DNA from: HKST-UBA85 sp035654775 | GTDB lineage: Bacteria > Bacteroidota > Bacteroidia > Flavobacteriales > Flavobacteriaceae | Direction of reading: 5' to 3' | Assembly (NCBI GenBank): GCA_035654775.1 | Contig: DASRWB010000031.1 | Coordinates: 1-20,784 of the forward strand | Length of the DNA: 20,784 bases | Part shown: positions 1-6,834 of the stretch, in pieces | How positions within the stretch are numbered: position 1 is the first letter of the stretch | How the letters are laid out: each line of letters starts with the position of its first letter | Notes under the pieces: generated by a model | Database searches by the model: none | Told to the model about the DNA's origin: nothing | Seen by the model: only the letters and a program-made list of their open reading frames with translations | Translations under genes and position numbers: made by a program

Positions 1-12
1 AAAGAAAACAAA

Positions 13-1014
13 CTAATCCAACTGTTCGGTGAGTTTTTGAAATACGTTCTTAGGGTTTTTACCTTCATATAAAACGGCATAAACCGCATTAATAATAGGT
101 AAGCGCGTTTTCTTTTTGTTTTTTTCGTTTAACAGATGTGCACTTTTGGTAGCATAGTAGCCTTCAGCCACCATATTCATTTCCATCATGGCACTTTTTA
201 CGGTGTAGCCTTTGCCTATCATATTGCCAAACATGCGGTTTCTGGAAAACACGGAATATCCGGTAACCAGCAAATCTCCCAAATAGGCCGAGTTGTTAAT
301 GTTGCGTTTCATTTTGTGCATTTTTTTTATGAAGCGTTTCATCTCGCGTATGGCATTGCTCATCAACACACTTTGAAAATTGTCTCCATATCCCAGACCG
401 TGGGCAATACCCGCGGCAATGGCATAAATATTTTTCAACATTACGGCATATTCGGTACCAATGATGTCGTCACTTATTTTGGTTCGGATATAATCGCTCG
501 ATAAAGCACGCGCTATTTCGCGGGCTTTTTTGGCATCGGCACAGGAAATAGTAAGGTATGACAAGCGCTCTAAGGCTACTTCTTCAGCATGACACGGACC
601 GGCAATTACGGCAATGTTTTCAAAAGGAATGTGATACATATCGTGAAAGTGTTCGCCCACCAGCAAGCCCGATTCCGGAATAATTCCTTTTACGGCAGAG
701 ACTACGGTTTTTTGGGTAATGTCCGTAGTTAGCTTTTGCAATTCGGTGTATATAAAGGCGGATGGAATGGCGAAAATAAGCACATCGGCATAGGAAGCCG
801 TTTCATTAATATCGTTGCTTAGCTTTAGTTTTTTGGTGTCAAACTCAACCGAACTCAGGTAACTGGGATTGTGTTTTTCTTTTTTTAAATGTTCTTTGAT
901 ATACACGCTTCGCATATACCACGCGACTTGATCTTCATTTTCACACAGCATTTTTACAAGGGCAGTCGCCCAGCTTCCTGCGCCAAAAACAGCGTATTTT
1001 AATGAGGTACTCAT
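13..1014 (-). CDS. gpsA: NAD(P)H-dependent glycerol-3-phosphate dehydrogenase
   Basis: Cytoplasmic enzyme reducing dihydroxyacetone phosphate to sn-glycerol-3-phosphate, the backbone for membrane phospholipids. The 333-residue protein has the usual family length. The N-terminal dinucleotide-binding loop GAGSWATA is at residues 11-18. The family lysines are seen in SAVKG (K109) and in LKNIYAIAAG (K194), the likely catalytic lysine. GPCHAEE (139-145) and GDN (210-212) are further family motifs. The common GxGxWG is GAGSWA here, which I regard as a normal variant in this phylum. The gene is complete, with an ATG start at 1012-1014 and a TAG stop at 13-15. It is divergent from the lipoprotein gene at 1147. 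No terminator is visible in the 12 bases left after its stop. Confidence 0.95.
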   Translation of the reverse strand: MSTSLKYAVFGAGSWATALVKMLCENEDQVAWYMRSVYIKEHLKKEKHNPSYLSSVEFDTKKLKLSNDINETASYADVLIFAIPSAFIYTELQKLTTDITQKTVVSAVKGIIPESGLLVGEHFHDMYHIPFENIAVIAGPCHAEEVALERLSYLTISCADAKKAREIARALSSDYIRTKISDDIIGTEYAVMLKNIYAIAAGIAHGLGYGDNFQSVLMSNAIREMKRFIKKMHKMKRNINNSAYLGDLLVTGYSVFSRNRMFGNMIGKGYTVKSAMMEMNMVAEGYYATKSAHLLNEKNKKKTRLPIINAVYAVLYEGKNPKNVFQKLTEQLD

Positions 1015-1039
1015 TTTAAATTTCTAAAGGTTTGCTTGC

Positions 1040-1047
1040 CAAAAATA
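1040..1047 (-). promoter_or_regulatory. Possible -7 box upstream of gpsA
   Basis: Read on the minus strand this is TATTTTTG, an exact match to the Bacteroidetes -7 consensus TAnnTTTG, ending 25 bases before the gpsA start codon. No TTG -33 element is seen at the usual 17-23 base spacing, and the region is AT-rich, so a chance match is possible. Confidence 0.35.
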
Positions 1048-1146
1048 AGGAAAATTAAACGTTCTTCTCCTACTTTCAGAATACAGAATAAATAATTTGG
1101 CACGTCTTTTGAAATCCTAATACTGAAAACCAATACCTCAGGAGTT

Positions 1147-2082
1147 ATGAAGACCTTAAAAATAATACTGGTAAGCCTGGTAGCAGCAAGTGTACTGACC
1201 TCGTGCTATCGTGAAGAAATAATAGTAGACCACCACAACCCGACGCCAACGGTTTCTTTGCATCAGTTATTAAGCTCCTATGAGTTATGGTATGTAGATA
1301 TCAATCAAACCCTGGGTTATGGGGAAACGCCTTTTTTACAAATCGCTTTTACCCTTTCGTTTAGAAATGGAGTGTTGTTTGCCAATAACAACCTGGTAGG
1401 TTTTGGAAGTCAGGGTAATGGTTTTGGAATTCCCGTGGGCGAGTATGAGGCTTACGGAACCATTTTGGATATCTACCATGATATTGATGGGTATGAAACC
1501 TTTGATGTATATCAAATAGACAACAATACGATAGAACTGTACAACCCATACAACGACACGTCCTATTTTTTAAACGGATACCAGCGCAGTACCTTTGATT
1601 ACGATTTTGTGTTTTACGACAACATTCACTATTTTCTACAAGAGTATGAAGCCTGGGAAAAGACATATACCAGTTTGCAAGGACAACCTAATGCGTTTGA
1701 TTATGAAAATTACCTGCAGTTTTTAGCCGGTGGTAACGATGCTACCTTCAGAAGCTCTCAGGATGCCAACGGGATAAACCCCAACAACATTTACTGGGAT
1801 TATACCGGGATTTACGGTGTAGGTGATGTAAGCGGGAACATGTATTTAAAAACATTAACATTAGATTATGATACTTTTGGCAATGAACTTTTTGAATTGA
1901 ACGTTATAACTGACGCGCGGATTGAGCTTTACCATCCGGCTTCGCAAACGGTATATGAGTTTACCGGAAGAGGATACATACAGTACATGAAAGACGGACA
2001 GGGAAAACAGCAACATGAAGTACCGAAAAAAAGAAAACAAAAAACAACACCAAAAGAAAACCCGAGAGAAAACAAAAGATAA
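1147..2082 (+). CDS. Conserved flavobacterial lipoprotein, function unknown
   Basis: A 311-residue predicted lipoprotein. The signal peptide MKTLKIILVSLVAASVLTSC has a clear lipobox LTSC with the lipidated cysteine at residue 20. The mature start CYREE places basic and acidic residues right after the cysteine, resembling the lipoprotein export signals that send Bacteroidetes lipoproteins to the cell surface (inference). The body is rich in Tyr, Asp and Asn and reads like a beta-rich fold with no catalytic motif I recognise. The last 25 or so residues are a very basic, Lys/Pro-rich tail. From memory, homologues occur across Flavobacteriaceae, often near nadD, and some database entries call them 'nicotinic acid mononucleotide adenyltransferase'. 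Nothing in the sequence supports that: the nucleotidyltransferase motif GxFxPxHxGH is absent, and the real nadD lies 0.7 kb away. AGGAG (1140-1144) sits only 2 bases before the ATG. Confidence 0.8.
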   Translation: MKTLKIILVSLVAASVLTSCYREEIIVDHHNPTPTVSLHQLLSSYELWYVDINQTLGYGETPFLQIAFTLSFRNGVLFANNNLVGFGSQGNGFGIPVGEYEAYGTILDIYHDIDGYETFDVYQIDNNTIELYNPYNDTSYFLNGYQRSTFDYDFVFYDNIHYFLQEYEAWEKTYTSLQGQPNAFDYENYLQFLAGGNDATFRSSQDANGINPNNIYWDYTGIYGVGDVSGNMYLKTLTLDYDTFGNELFELNVITDARIELYHPASQTVYEFTGRGYIQYMKDGQGKQQHEVPKKRKQKTTPKENPRENKR

Positions 2083-2119
2083 TTTTTTCAGTTAGTTTAG
2101 TTAGTTATTTAGTTAGTTG

Positions 2120-2155
2120 AAAAAACACTTATGCACACCACATAGGTGTTTTTTT
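2120..2155 (+). terminator. Rho-independent terminator after the lipoprotein gene
   Basis: A 14-base-pair stem (2120-2133 with 2141-2155, one G-T pair) encloses a 7-base loop, CACACCA. The 5' arm begins with six A and the 3' arm ends in seven T, so it could work in both directions. It lies 38 bases after the lipoprotein stop and insulates the Kbp-like gene. Confidence 0.85.
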
Positions 2156-2245
2156 ATGGTATAAAAGGTACAAACTAATTGCATTTCATTTTTTATTTTA
2201 AGAACTTTACAAGACAAGGAGATTAACACAAAAAACAATCACAAT

Positions 2246-2719
2246 ATGGGACTATTTTCATTTGTTAAAGACGCAGGCGCTAAAGTATTTGGAGTAAAAA
2301 CAGACGCAAGCAAGACCACTGCAAAAGAAGTACAAACAGAAGAAGAAGCTGCAAACAGGCTGAAAGAAACCATTTCAGATTTCGGATTGCAGGTGGAAAA
2401 TCTGGCGATTTCGTTGAACGGTGACAAAGCCACAGTATCAGGTAAAGCGCAAAATCAGGCCACTAAGGAAAAAGTAATACTTGTGGTAGGAAACGCTTTA
2501 GGTATTGCCACGGTAGACGACCAATTAACAGTAGAAAACCCTGAACCTGAAGCACAGTTTCATACCGTAGTAAGTGGAGACACCTTAGGTAAGATAGCCA
2601 AAAAATACTACGGGAATGCCAAAAAATATCAGGTTATTTTTGAAGCCAATACTCCGATGCTTAAAAACCCCGATTTGATTTATCCGGGACAAGTCCTGCG
2701 GATTCCTCCCGAAGCGTAA
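2246..2719 (+). CDS. kbp: Kbp-like BON-LysM domain protein (YgaU family)
   Basis: 157 residues, with a BON domain (about residues 30-95) followed by a C-terminal LysM domain (about 105-155). It resembles E. coli Kbp (YgaU, 149 residues) along its whole length: the same N-terminus MGLFSFVKDAG, the phrases VGNALGIATVDDQ and VSGDTLGKIAKKYYGNA, and the ending YPGQVLRIP. E. coli Kbp is a small soluble cytoplasmic protein that binds potassium. The absence of any signal peptide here fits that location and argues against a peptidoglycan-binding role despite the LysM domain. The start is firm because it matches the family N-terminus. An AAGGAG lies 24 bases upstream, too far to be its ribosome binding site. 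It is a single-gene unit between a terminator and the convergent nadD. The potassium role here is inferred from homology. Confidence 0.88.
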   Translation: MGLFSFVKDAGAKVFGVKTDASKTTAKEVQTEEEAANRLKETISDFGLQVENLAISLNGDKATVSGKAQNQATKEKVILVVGNALGIATVDDQLTVENPEPEAQFHTVVSGDTLGKIAKKYYGNAKKYQVIFEANTPMLKNPDLIYPGQVLRIPPEA

Positions 2720-2720
2720 T

Positions 2721-2771
2721 TAGCAGATTCCATATACCGGGTTTAAGAAGCGGTAAAGAGCCATTCTGCTA
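2721..2771. terminator. Two-step hairpin between kbp and nadD (possible bidirectional terminator)
   Basis: The 49-base gap between the convergent kbp and nadD stops holds an outer perfect 7-base stem, TAGCAGA/TCTGCTA (2721-2727 with 2765-2771). Inside it is an inner 5-base stem, TACCG/CGGTA (2735-2739 with 2751-2755). The outer arm includes the nadD stop codon. There is no strong T-tract on either side, so termination is only a guess. Confidence 0.35.
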
Positions 2772-3347
2772 CTTGTAAAAATTCATTTCGTCCAGGTATT
2801 GCCATACCGGTTCGGGAAGTAAGGGTCGTACCAGTTTGCCTTGTTTTATGGCTTTGCGTATAAAGGTGGATGAGATTTCTATGATAGGCGCATCAATAAA
2901 ATGGATGTCACCGGTAACAGAAGTTTTAGTGGAAGCCCTGTCAGTTCCTATTCGCGGGTACACGTAAAGGGCATGGTTTTCTAAAATATGAGTGTGATTC
3001 TTCCATTTGTGAAAGCTCAGTAAATTGTCTTCACCCATAATTAAAGAAAAACGGTAATCGGGATATTTTTCCTGCAGATGGGCCAAGGTATTCACGGTGT
3101 AGTTGGGTTGAGGCAATGTAAACTCGATATCGCAGGGCTTGAGTTTGGGATAGGCTTCGGTAGCTCTGTAAACCATCTCCAGTCGCTGGTAATTGTCCAG
3201 CAGCGATTGTTTTGTTTTAAAAGGACTTTGAGGAGTCACGACCAGCCACACCTGATCCAGCGTGCTGTACTCGGCCATGTGGTTGGCAATAATTAAATGG
3301 CCCACATGTATGGGATTAAAAGTGCCAAAGTACAAACCTATATTCAT
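2769..3347 (-). CDS. nadD: Nicotinate-nucleotide adenylyltransferase
   Basis: Cytoplasmic enzyme joining nicotinate mononucleotide and ATP to give deamido-NAD, in the NAD biosynthesis pathway. It has 192 residues, typical for NadD. The nucleotidyltransferase motif GTFNPIHVGH is at residues 8-17, including the two catalytic-loop histidines (H14, H17). ISSTFIR (158-164) is the second conserved signature, which binds the ATP phosphates. The start ATG overlaps the upstream gmk stop by four bases (ATGA, 3344-3347), a classic sign of translational coupling. It is the last gene of yicC-gmk-nadD. Confidence 0.96.
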   Translation of the reverse strand: MNIGLYFGTFNPIHVGHLIIANHMAEYSTLDQVWLVVTPQSPFKTKQSLLDNYQRLEMVYRATEAYPKLKPCDIEFTLPQPNYTVNTLAHLQEKYPDYRFSLIMGEDNLLSFHKWKNHTHILENHALYVYPRIGTDRASTKTSVTGDIHFIDAPIIEISSTFIRKAIKQGKLVRPLLPEPVWQYLDEMNFYK

Positions 3348-3928
3348 GAGTTATGAGGGAGTTCTAAAAATTGAGACACCAGAGATTCGGCTTCTTTTAG
3401 CGCGGTAGCTAAGTCGCTGTTTTCAATAACATAATCAAACTGCGGTGCCGTGGCCAATTCAATAGAAGCTTTGGCAATACGCATATTAATTTTGTCCTCA
3501 CTTTCTGTTTTTCTTTTTTTAAGCCGAATTTTAAGCTCTTCTATACTGGGAGGCTTCACAAAAACCGCCAGCGTTTTCTCCGGATAAATGTGTTTAATGT
3601 CCAAGCCGCCAACAACGTCTATGTCAAAAATTACATGTTTTCCTTTAGCCCAAATGCGCTGTACTTCACTTTTTAAGGTACCGTAAAAGTTGTCCCTGTA
3701 AACTTCTTCCCATTCTAAAAACTCGTCATTTTTAATCTTTTGCTTAAACTCTTTGAGGCTAAGAAAATAATAATCTACACCTTCTTGTTCATCACCGCGT
3801 TTGGCGCGGGAAGTAGCCGATATGGAAAATTCTAAATTAAATTTTTCAATACCTAATAAATGCCGTACAATGGTGGTTTTACCGGAACCCGAAGGCGCAG
3901 AAAATACAATGAGTTTTCCTTCTTTCAT
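3344..3928 (-). CDS. gmk: Guanylate kinase
   Basis: Phosphorylates GMP to GDP with ATP, essential for GTP and dGTP supply. It has 194 residues, within the normal range. The P-loop APSGSGKT is at residues 11-18. The GMP-binding segment follows: SATSRAKRGDEQEGVDYYF at 37-55, with the S/R/Y residues that hold the GMP phosphate. The lid-type segment has WEEVYRDNFYGT. Its start codon overlaps the yicC stop by one base (TAATG at 3926-3930), and its stop overlaps the nadD start by four. The yicC-gmk-nadD order is common in Bacteroidetes. Confidence 0.97.
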   Translation of the reverse strand: MKEGKLIVFSAPSGSGKTTIVRHLLGIEKFNLEFSISATSRAKRGDEQEGVDYYFLSLKEFKQKIKNDEFLEWEEVYRDNFYGTLKSEVQRIWAKGKHVIFDIDVVGGLDIKHIYPEKTLAVFVKPPSIEELKIRLKKRKTESEDKINMRIAKASIELATAPQFDYVIENSDLATALKEAESLVSQFLELPHNS

Positions 3929-4785
3929 TACAATACGTTTAGTAATTGTTCTTTTATCTTTTCCAGTTCGTCTTTCATTTGGACCACCAATTTTTGCATT
4001 GGGGCATAATTGCTCTTTGAACCAATGGTGTTAATTTCCCGTCCGATTTCTTGGCAGATAAACCCTAGCTTTTTACCGTTGGAATCATCCGATTGTAAGG
4101 CTGTTGAAAAATAATTCAAATGGTTTTCCAGCCGCACTTTTTCTTCCGTAATGTCATATTTTTCAAGGTAATAGATAAGCTCCTGTTCAAAACGGTTTAA
4201 ATCTACGTTTTCCTTGAGTTCGGCGACGGCTTTTTGCAGACGTTCTCTGACGGCGGTCATGCGCTCCGGGTCTATTTTCATTACGTCCTCAAGTAAAGTT
4301 TTCAGTAAAGAAATACGCTGTGCGAAATCAGCCTCGAGCACTTTTCCTTCGTCCAGGCGGTAGGTGTCTATTTCATGAAGAACTAGAGCGATGTGTTTTT
4401 CAATTTCCTGCCATTCGGTCTCGTCTATTTCGTCGCGCTCTGTATTTAAGGTGTCGGGAAAACGAACCGCCATTTTCAGCAGTTCCATTTCATCACCGTT
4501 TACCAGCGCTTTGAGTTGTTGCATGTATTGTTTTACCACAGCGGCATTAACTTGTGTGGTGGTTTCTTCGCCTGTGATTTCCATATAGATGGAGAAGTCT
4601 ACCTTGCCGCGTTCTAATTGTGAGGCAATTAGTTTTCGCAAGGCCAATTCTTTTTCTCTGTATACAGAAGGCATTCGTACATTCAAGTCCAGACTTTTAC
4701 TGTTTAAAGATTTTATTTCTATAGTGATTTTTTTAGTGGGAAGTTGTAAAACAGTTTTCCCGTAACCGGTCATGGAATGTATCAT
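3928..4785 (-). CDS. yicC: YicC family endoribonuclease
   Basis: 285 residues, close to the 287 of E. coli YicC. The N-terminus MIHSMTGYGK is the family hallmark and fixes the start; ATG at 4783-4785 is preferred over the internal Met5. The N-terminal YicC domain spans about residues 1-155. The C-terminal DUF1732-type domain ends with the conserved stretch CQEIGREINTIGSKS (about residues 244-258) and a helical tail. E. coli YicC is reported as an endoribonuclease linked to small-RNA turnover; its role in flavobacteria is not established. It is the first gene of the operon with gmk and nadD, and often sits next to gmk in bacteria. Confidence 0.93.
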   Translation of the reverse strand: MIHSMTGYGKTVLQLPTKKITIEIKSLNSKSLDLNVRMPSVYREKELALRKLIASQLERGKVDFSIYMEITGEETTTQVNAAVVKQYMQQLKALVNGDEMELLKMAVRFPDTLNTERDEIDETEWQEIEKHIALVLHEIDTYRLDEGKVLEADFAQRISLLKTLLEDVMKIDPERMTAVRERLQKAVAELKENVDLNRFEQELIYYLEKYDITEEKVRLENHLNYFSTALQSDDSNGKKLGFICQEIGREINTIGSKSNYAPMQKLVVQMKDELEKIKEQLLNVL

Positions 4786-4804
4786 AGGTAGTATTTTAAA
4801 GAGA

Positions 4805-4812
4805 CAAAGGTA
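4805..4812 (-). promoter_or_regulatory. -7 box of the yicC-gmk-nadD operon
   Basis: Minus-strand TACCTTTG fits TAnnTTTG exactly and ends 19 bases before the yicC ATG, giving a leader of about 12-16 bases. No TTG -33 element is seen at the standard spacing. The same 8-mer serves the DUF3298 operon at 6835-6842. Confidence 0.55.
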
Positions 4813-4822
4813 ACCAAAACAA

Positions 4823-4839
4823 CCTGTTTTTAAAACAGG
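4823..4839 (-). terminator. Perfect 17-base palindrome after the EamA gene, probable terminator
   Basis: CCTGTTTT-T-AAAACAGG is a perfect inverted repeat centred on 4831. On the minus strand it folds as CCTGTT/AACAGG with a 5-base loop, followed by the T-rich TTGTTTT. It sits 26 bases after the EamA stop and 10 bases upstream of the yicC -7 box. A weak terminator for the EamA operon is the simplest reading. An operator for the yicC promoter is an alternative. Confidence 0.5.
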
Positions 4840-4865
4840 AAATGGGTTTATATAGTAGGAACTTC

Positions 4866-5756
4866 TTAAAGCTTGGGCCTGAGGGTAGCGAGGTATACTC
4901 CGGTAAAAATAAGGATACTGGCAACAAGCTTAACGCTATCAAAGGTGTCGACTTTCATGATTAAGGCAAAACTTACCGCCACTACAGGCTGCAAGTACAA
5001 AAAGGAACTTACGGTTGAGGCTCTTAAATGTCGTAAAGCGATAGGGTTTAATAAGTAGGTAAAAAAAGTGGAGCCTACAATAACAAAAACTACCGAAAAA
5101 ACGATATAGGTTGAGAACGTACCCCATTGTACTTGAGTCAGTTCAGTATATCCAAAAGGCAAAACCAGAATAAATCCAAATAAAAACAGCCATCGTATAA
5201 ATGTAAACGGATGGTATTTTGCCGTGAGCTTTTTAATAATAACCAGATATATACTATAGGAAACGGCATTGATAAAAACCAAAAAATTACCCAGCAATAT
5301 ATGGTCGCCCGGGGCAGCCGATTTTCCGTAAACAGACAAAATAATGGCACCGGCAAAACCTAAGATTACGCCGAGAATTTTAGGTGGAGTAAGTACCTCA
5401 TGAAGAAAAAATCCGGAAAGAATAAGAACAATAATTGGAGTGACAATCATAATTACCGAGGCGTGAATAGGCGTGGTATATTCAAATCCTTTAAAAAAGG
5501 TGAGCATGTTTAAAGCCACACCAAATACAGAAGCGACAAAGAGCGTGATGAAGTCTCTTTTTGCTATGCGCTCCATGGGAGTAAATAGACTTAGTAGCCA
5601 GAAAAGTACTGCTGCTCCTGCAATTCTGAGTAAAATAAACCCGTACGGTTTGATGTAGTTTCCGTCTATTACATCGTTTGCAAACGTATAGTTCAACCCG
5701 TAAATAAGCTGCACAACTAAAACGGCCACAAAGGCAAAATAACGCGGGTTACTCAT
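4866..5756 (-). CDS. EamA/DMT-family transporter (10 membrane segments)
   Basis: 296 residues made almost entirely of hydrophobic helices, with about ten predicted membrane segments arranged as two five-helix EamA repeats (roughly residues 1-140 and 150-296), the usual size and layout of drug/metabolite-transporter family exporters. The short charged loop between the two halves (YGKSAAPGD, about residues 143-151) and the terminal YLATLRP are typical. Family members export amino acids, metabolites or drugs; the substrate cannot be read from the sequence. The start overlaps the end of the upstream ArsC-like gene by eight bases (5749-5756), so the two are probably co-translated. Last gene of the three-gene operon. 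Confidence 0.9.
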   Translation of the reverse strand: MSNPRYFAFVAVLVVQLIYGLNYTFANDVIDGNYIKPYGFILLRIAGAAVLFWLLSLFTPMERIAKRDFITLFVASVFGVALNMLTFFKGFEYTTPIHASVIMIVTPIIVLILSGFFLHEVLTPPKILGVILGFAGAIILSVYGKSAAPGDHILLGNFLVFINAVSYSIYLVIIKKLTAKYHPFTFIRWLFLFGFILVLPFGYTELTQVQWGTFSTYIVFSVVFVIVGSTFFTYLLNPIALRHLRASTVSSFLYLQPVVAVSFALIMKVDTFDSVKLVASILIFTGVYLATLRPKL

Positions 5757-6102
5757 TCAATGCCTTTTTGGCTTCAAGAATAGTAGCTTTGCTGTTGCCT
5801 ACAAAAATTTTTTGTTCCACAACAATAACCGGACGGCTTAAAAAAGTGTAATGCTCCAGAATATACTGCTTGTAATCGGCCTCTTTCAGCGGCAAGTCTT
5901 TTAGGCCCATTTCTTTATAAAGCTTGGCTCTTTTACTGAATAATGCCTGATAACTCCCTGACAGGGCTTTCATTTCGTCAAGCTGCTTTACGGTAAGAGG
6001 TTCCTCTTTTATGTCTTGAAGTTGCACACTGTTGTCGGGTTGCAAGGTTTTTAAAATACGCATGCAGGTACTACAGGTTTTTAGGTAATATATTTTTTTC
6101 AT
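5749..6102 (-). CDS. ArsC/Spx-family thioredoxin-fold protein
   Basis: 117 residues with the ArsC-like fold. It begins MKKIYYLKTCSTCMR with a CxxC pair at C10 and C13. The ending has the conserved FLSRPVIVVE (about residues 87-96, with the cis-Pro) and the VGNSKATI stretch. The CxxC resembles Spx/MgsR-type and YffB-like members more than the classical plasmid ArsC, which carries a single N-terminal catalytic Cys. It may be a glutaredoxin- or bacillithiol-coupled reductase, or a redox adaptor. Arsenate reductase activity is not supported beyond family membership, and no arsenic-resistance genes are nearby. ATG follows the upstream stop directly (TAA-ATG at 6100-6105), and its end overlaps the EamA start. 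Confidence 0.85.
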   Translation of the reverse strand: MKKIYYLKTCSTCMRILKTLQPDNSVQLQDIKEEPLTVKQLDEMKALSGSYQALFSKRAKLYKEMGLKDLPLKEADYKQYILEHYTFLSRPVIVVEQKIFVGNSKATILEAKKALNE

Positions 6103-6816
6103 TTAATGGTAAATAAGAATATCTTCAATGGTCTCAAAAGGCACGGTAACTTCAGTAATTCCCGAAGTATAAGGCGCTATTTCATAAACATTATACAAGA
6201 GCAGAATGCCTTCGTTAGAGTAGCCGATGTTTTCAGGCAACACAAAAGACGCTGCATCAAAATAATCAGATTCGCTGTTCCTAATTTCTTTTTTGAAATA
6301 CAATTGTGCTACAGACTGAAAGTGACCCATGTCAGAGAATAAATCTTTGGCAGAAAGGGTTTCTCCCGTATCGGGATGGAAGTTTACTAACGAAATTGTG
6401 CTTATACCATGTGCGCCGCCGGTATTGGTATACACGGTTAGGGCCACAGTAACTATTTCTTCAGATTGATACAGGATTTCGCCGTCTATTTGTGCTTCCC
6501 AAAGAATACCGGTATCGGGGAAATCGGCTTTAAAGCGTTCGTACGCTTGATTAAAGGCATTAATCTGGTTTTCCAATGAGGTGATTACTTTGGCGTCAGT
6601 ATTGTCTATAGTTAAAGAAGCGCCTACAACTTGCTGCAACCTGCGGTTTATTTTTTGAGCCACAGGCGTAGCACCTTCAACCTGTGGGATGTTAATAAAG
6701 ACAATTGCATTTTCTTGTGTGGTAATGTTTTTTTCGGTAAATACCAATGCCTGTTGTTCAGTACACGAGTTAAAAATACCCCCGATAAGTAAAATGATTA
6801 AACCTACTTTTTTCAT
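6103..6816 (-). CDS. RsiV-like DUF4163/DUF3298 lipoprotein
   Basis: 237 residues from the ATG at 6814-6816. I chose this start because it gives a clean lipoprotein signal MKKVGLIILLIGGIFNSC with the lipid-bearing cysteine at residue 18. The only upstream extension begins with TTG inside the promoter box. The body matches the DUF4163 plus DUF3298 pair of the RsiV family: a run of beta strands around EIVTVALTVYTNTGGAHG, then the conserved NFHPDTGETLSAKDLF, and late in the protein EGILLLYNVYEIAPY. In Bacillus, RsiV is an anti-sigma factor sensing lysozyme. Here there is no N-terminal cytoplasmic anti-sigma segment and no sigma-factor gene next door, so this is more likely a stand-alone periplasmic lipoprotein. 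First gene of the operon with the ArsC-like and EamA genes. Confidence 0.85.
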   Translation of the reverse strand: MKKVGLIILLIGGIFNSCTEQQALVFTEKNITTQENAIVFINIPQVEGATPVAQKINRRLQQVVGASLTIDNTDAKVITSLENQINAFNQAYERFKADFPDTGILWEAQIDGEILYQSEEIVTVALTVYTNTGGAHGISTISLVNFHPDTGETLSAKDLFSDMGHFQSVAQLYFKKEIRNSESDYFDAASFVLPENIGYSNEGILLLYNVYEIAPYTSGITEVTVPFETIEDILIYH

Positions 6817-6834
6817 GTAGAACGAATTAGAGCT

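Noticed and set aside
43..45. Loss of the second glycine in the GpsA motif GxGxWG (GAGSWA)
   Set aside because: The rest of the enzyme is intact, and Ala at this position seems common in Bacteroidetes GpsA, so it is not a sign of inactivation.
136..504. Open frame of 122 codons on the plus strand inside gpsA
   Set aside because: It is the opposite-strand shadow of a clear gpsA gene, His/Phe-rich, with no start context or recognisable domain.
1361..1666. Open frame of 101 codons on the minus strand inside the lipoprotein gene
   Set aside because: Antisense shadow with Cys/Arg/His-rich composition and no similarity to anything recognised.
2216..2221. AAGGAG as ribosome binding site of kbp
   Set aside because: It is 24 bases from the ATG, and no alternative ATG, GTG or TTG in frame fits it; the N-terminus matches the Kbp family exactly at 2246. 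Probably chance.
5749..6102. Arsenic resistance locus based on the ArsC-like gene
   Set aside because: No ArsR, ArsB/Acr3 or other arsenic gene is nearby, and the CxxC active site points to the wider ArsC/Spx fold family.
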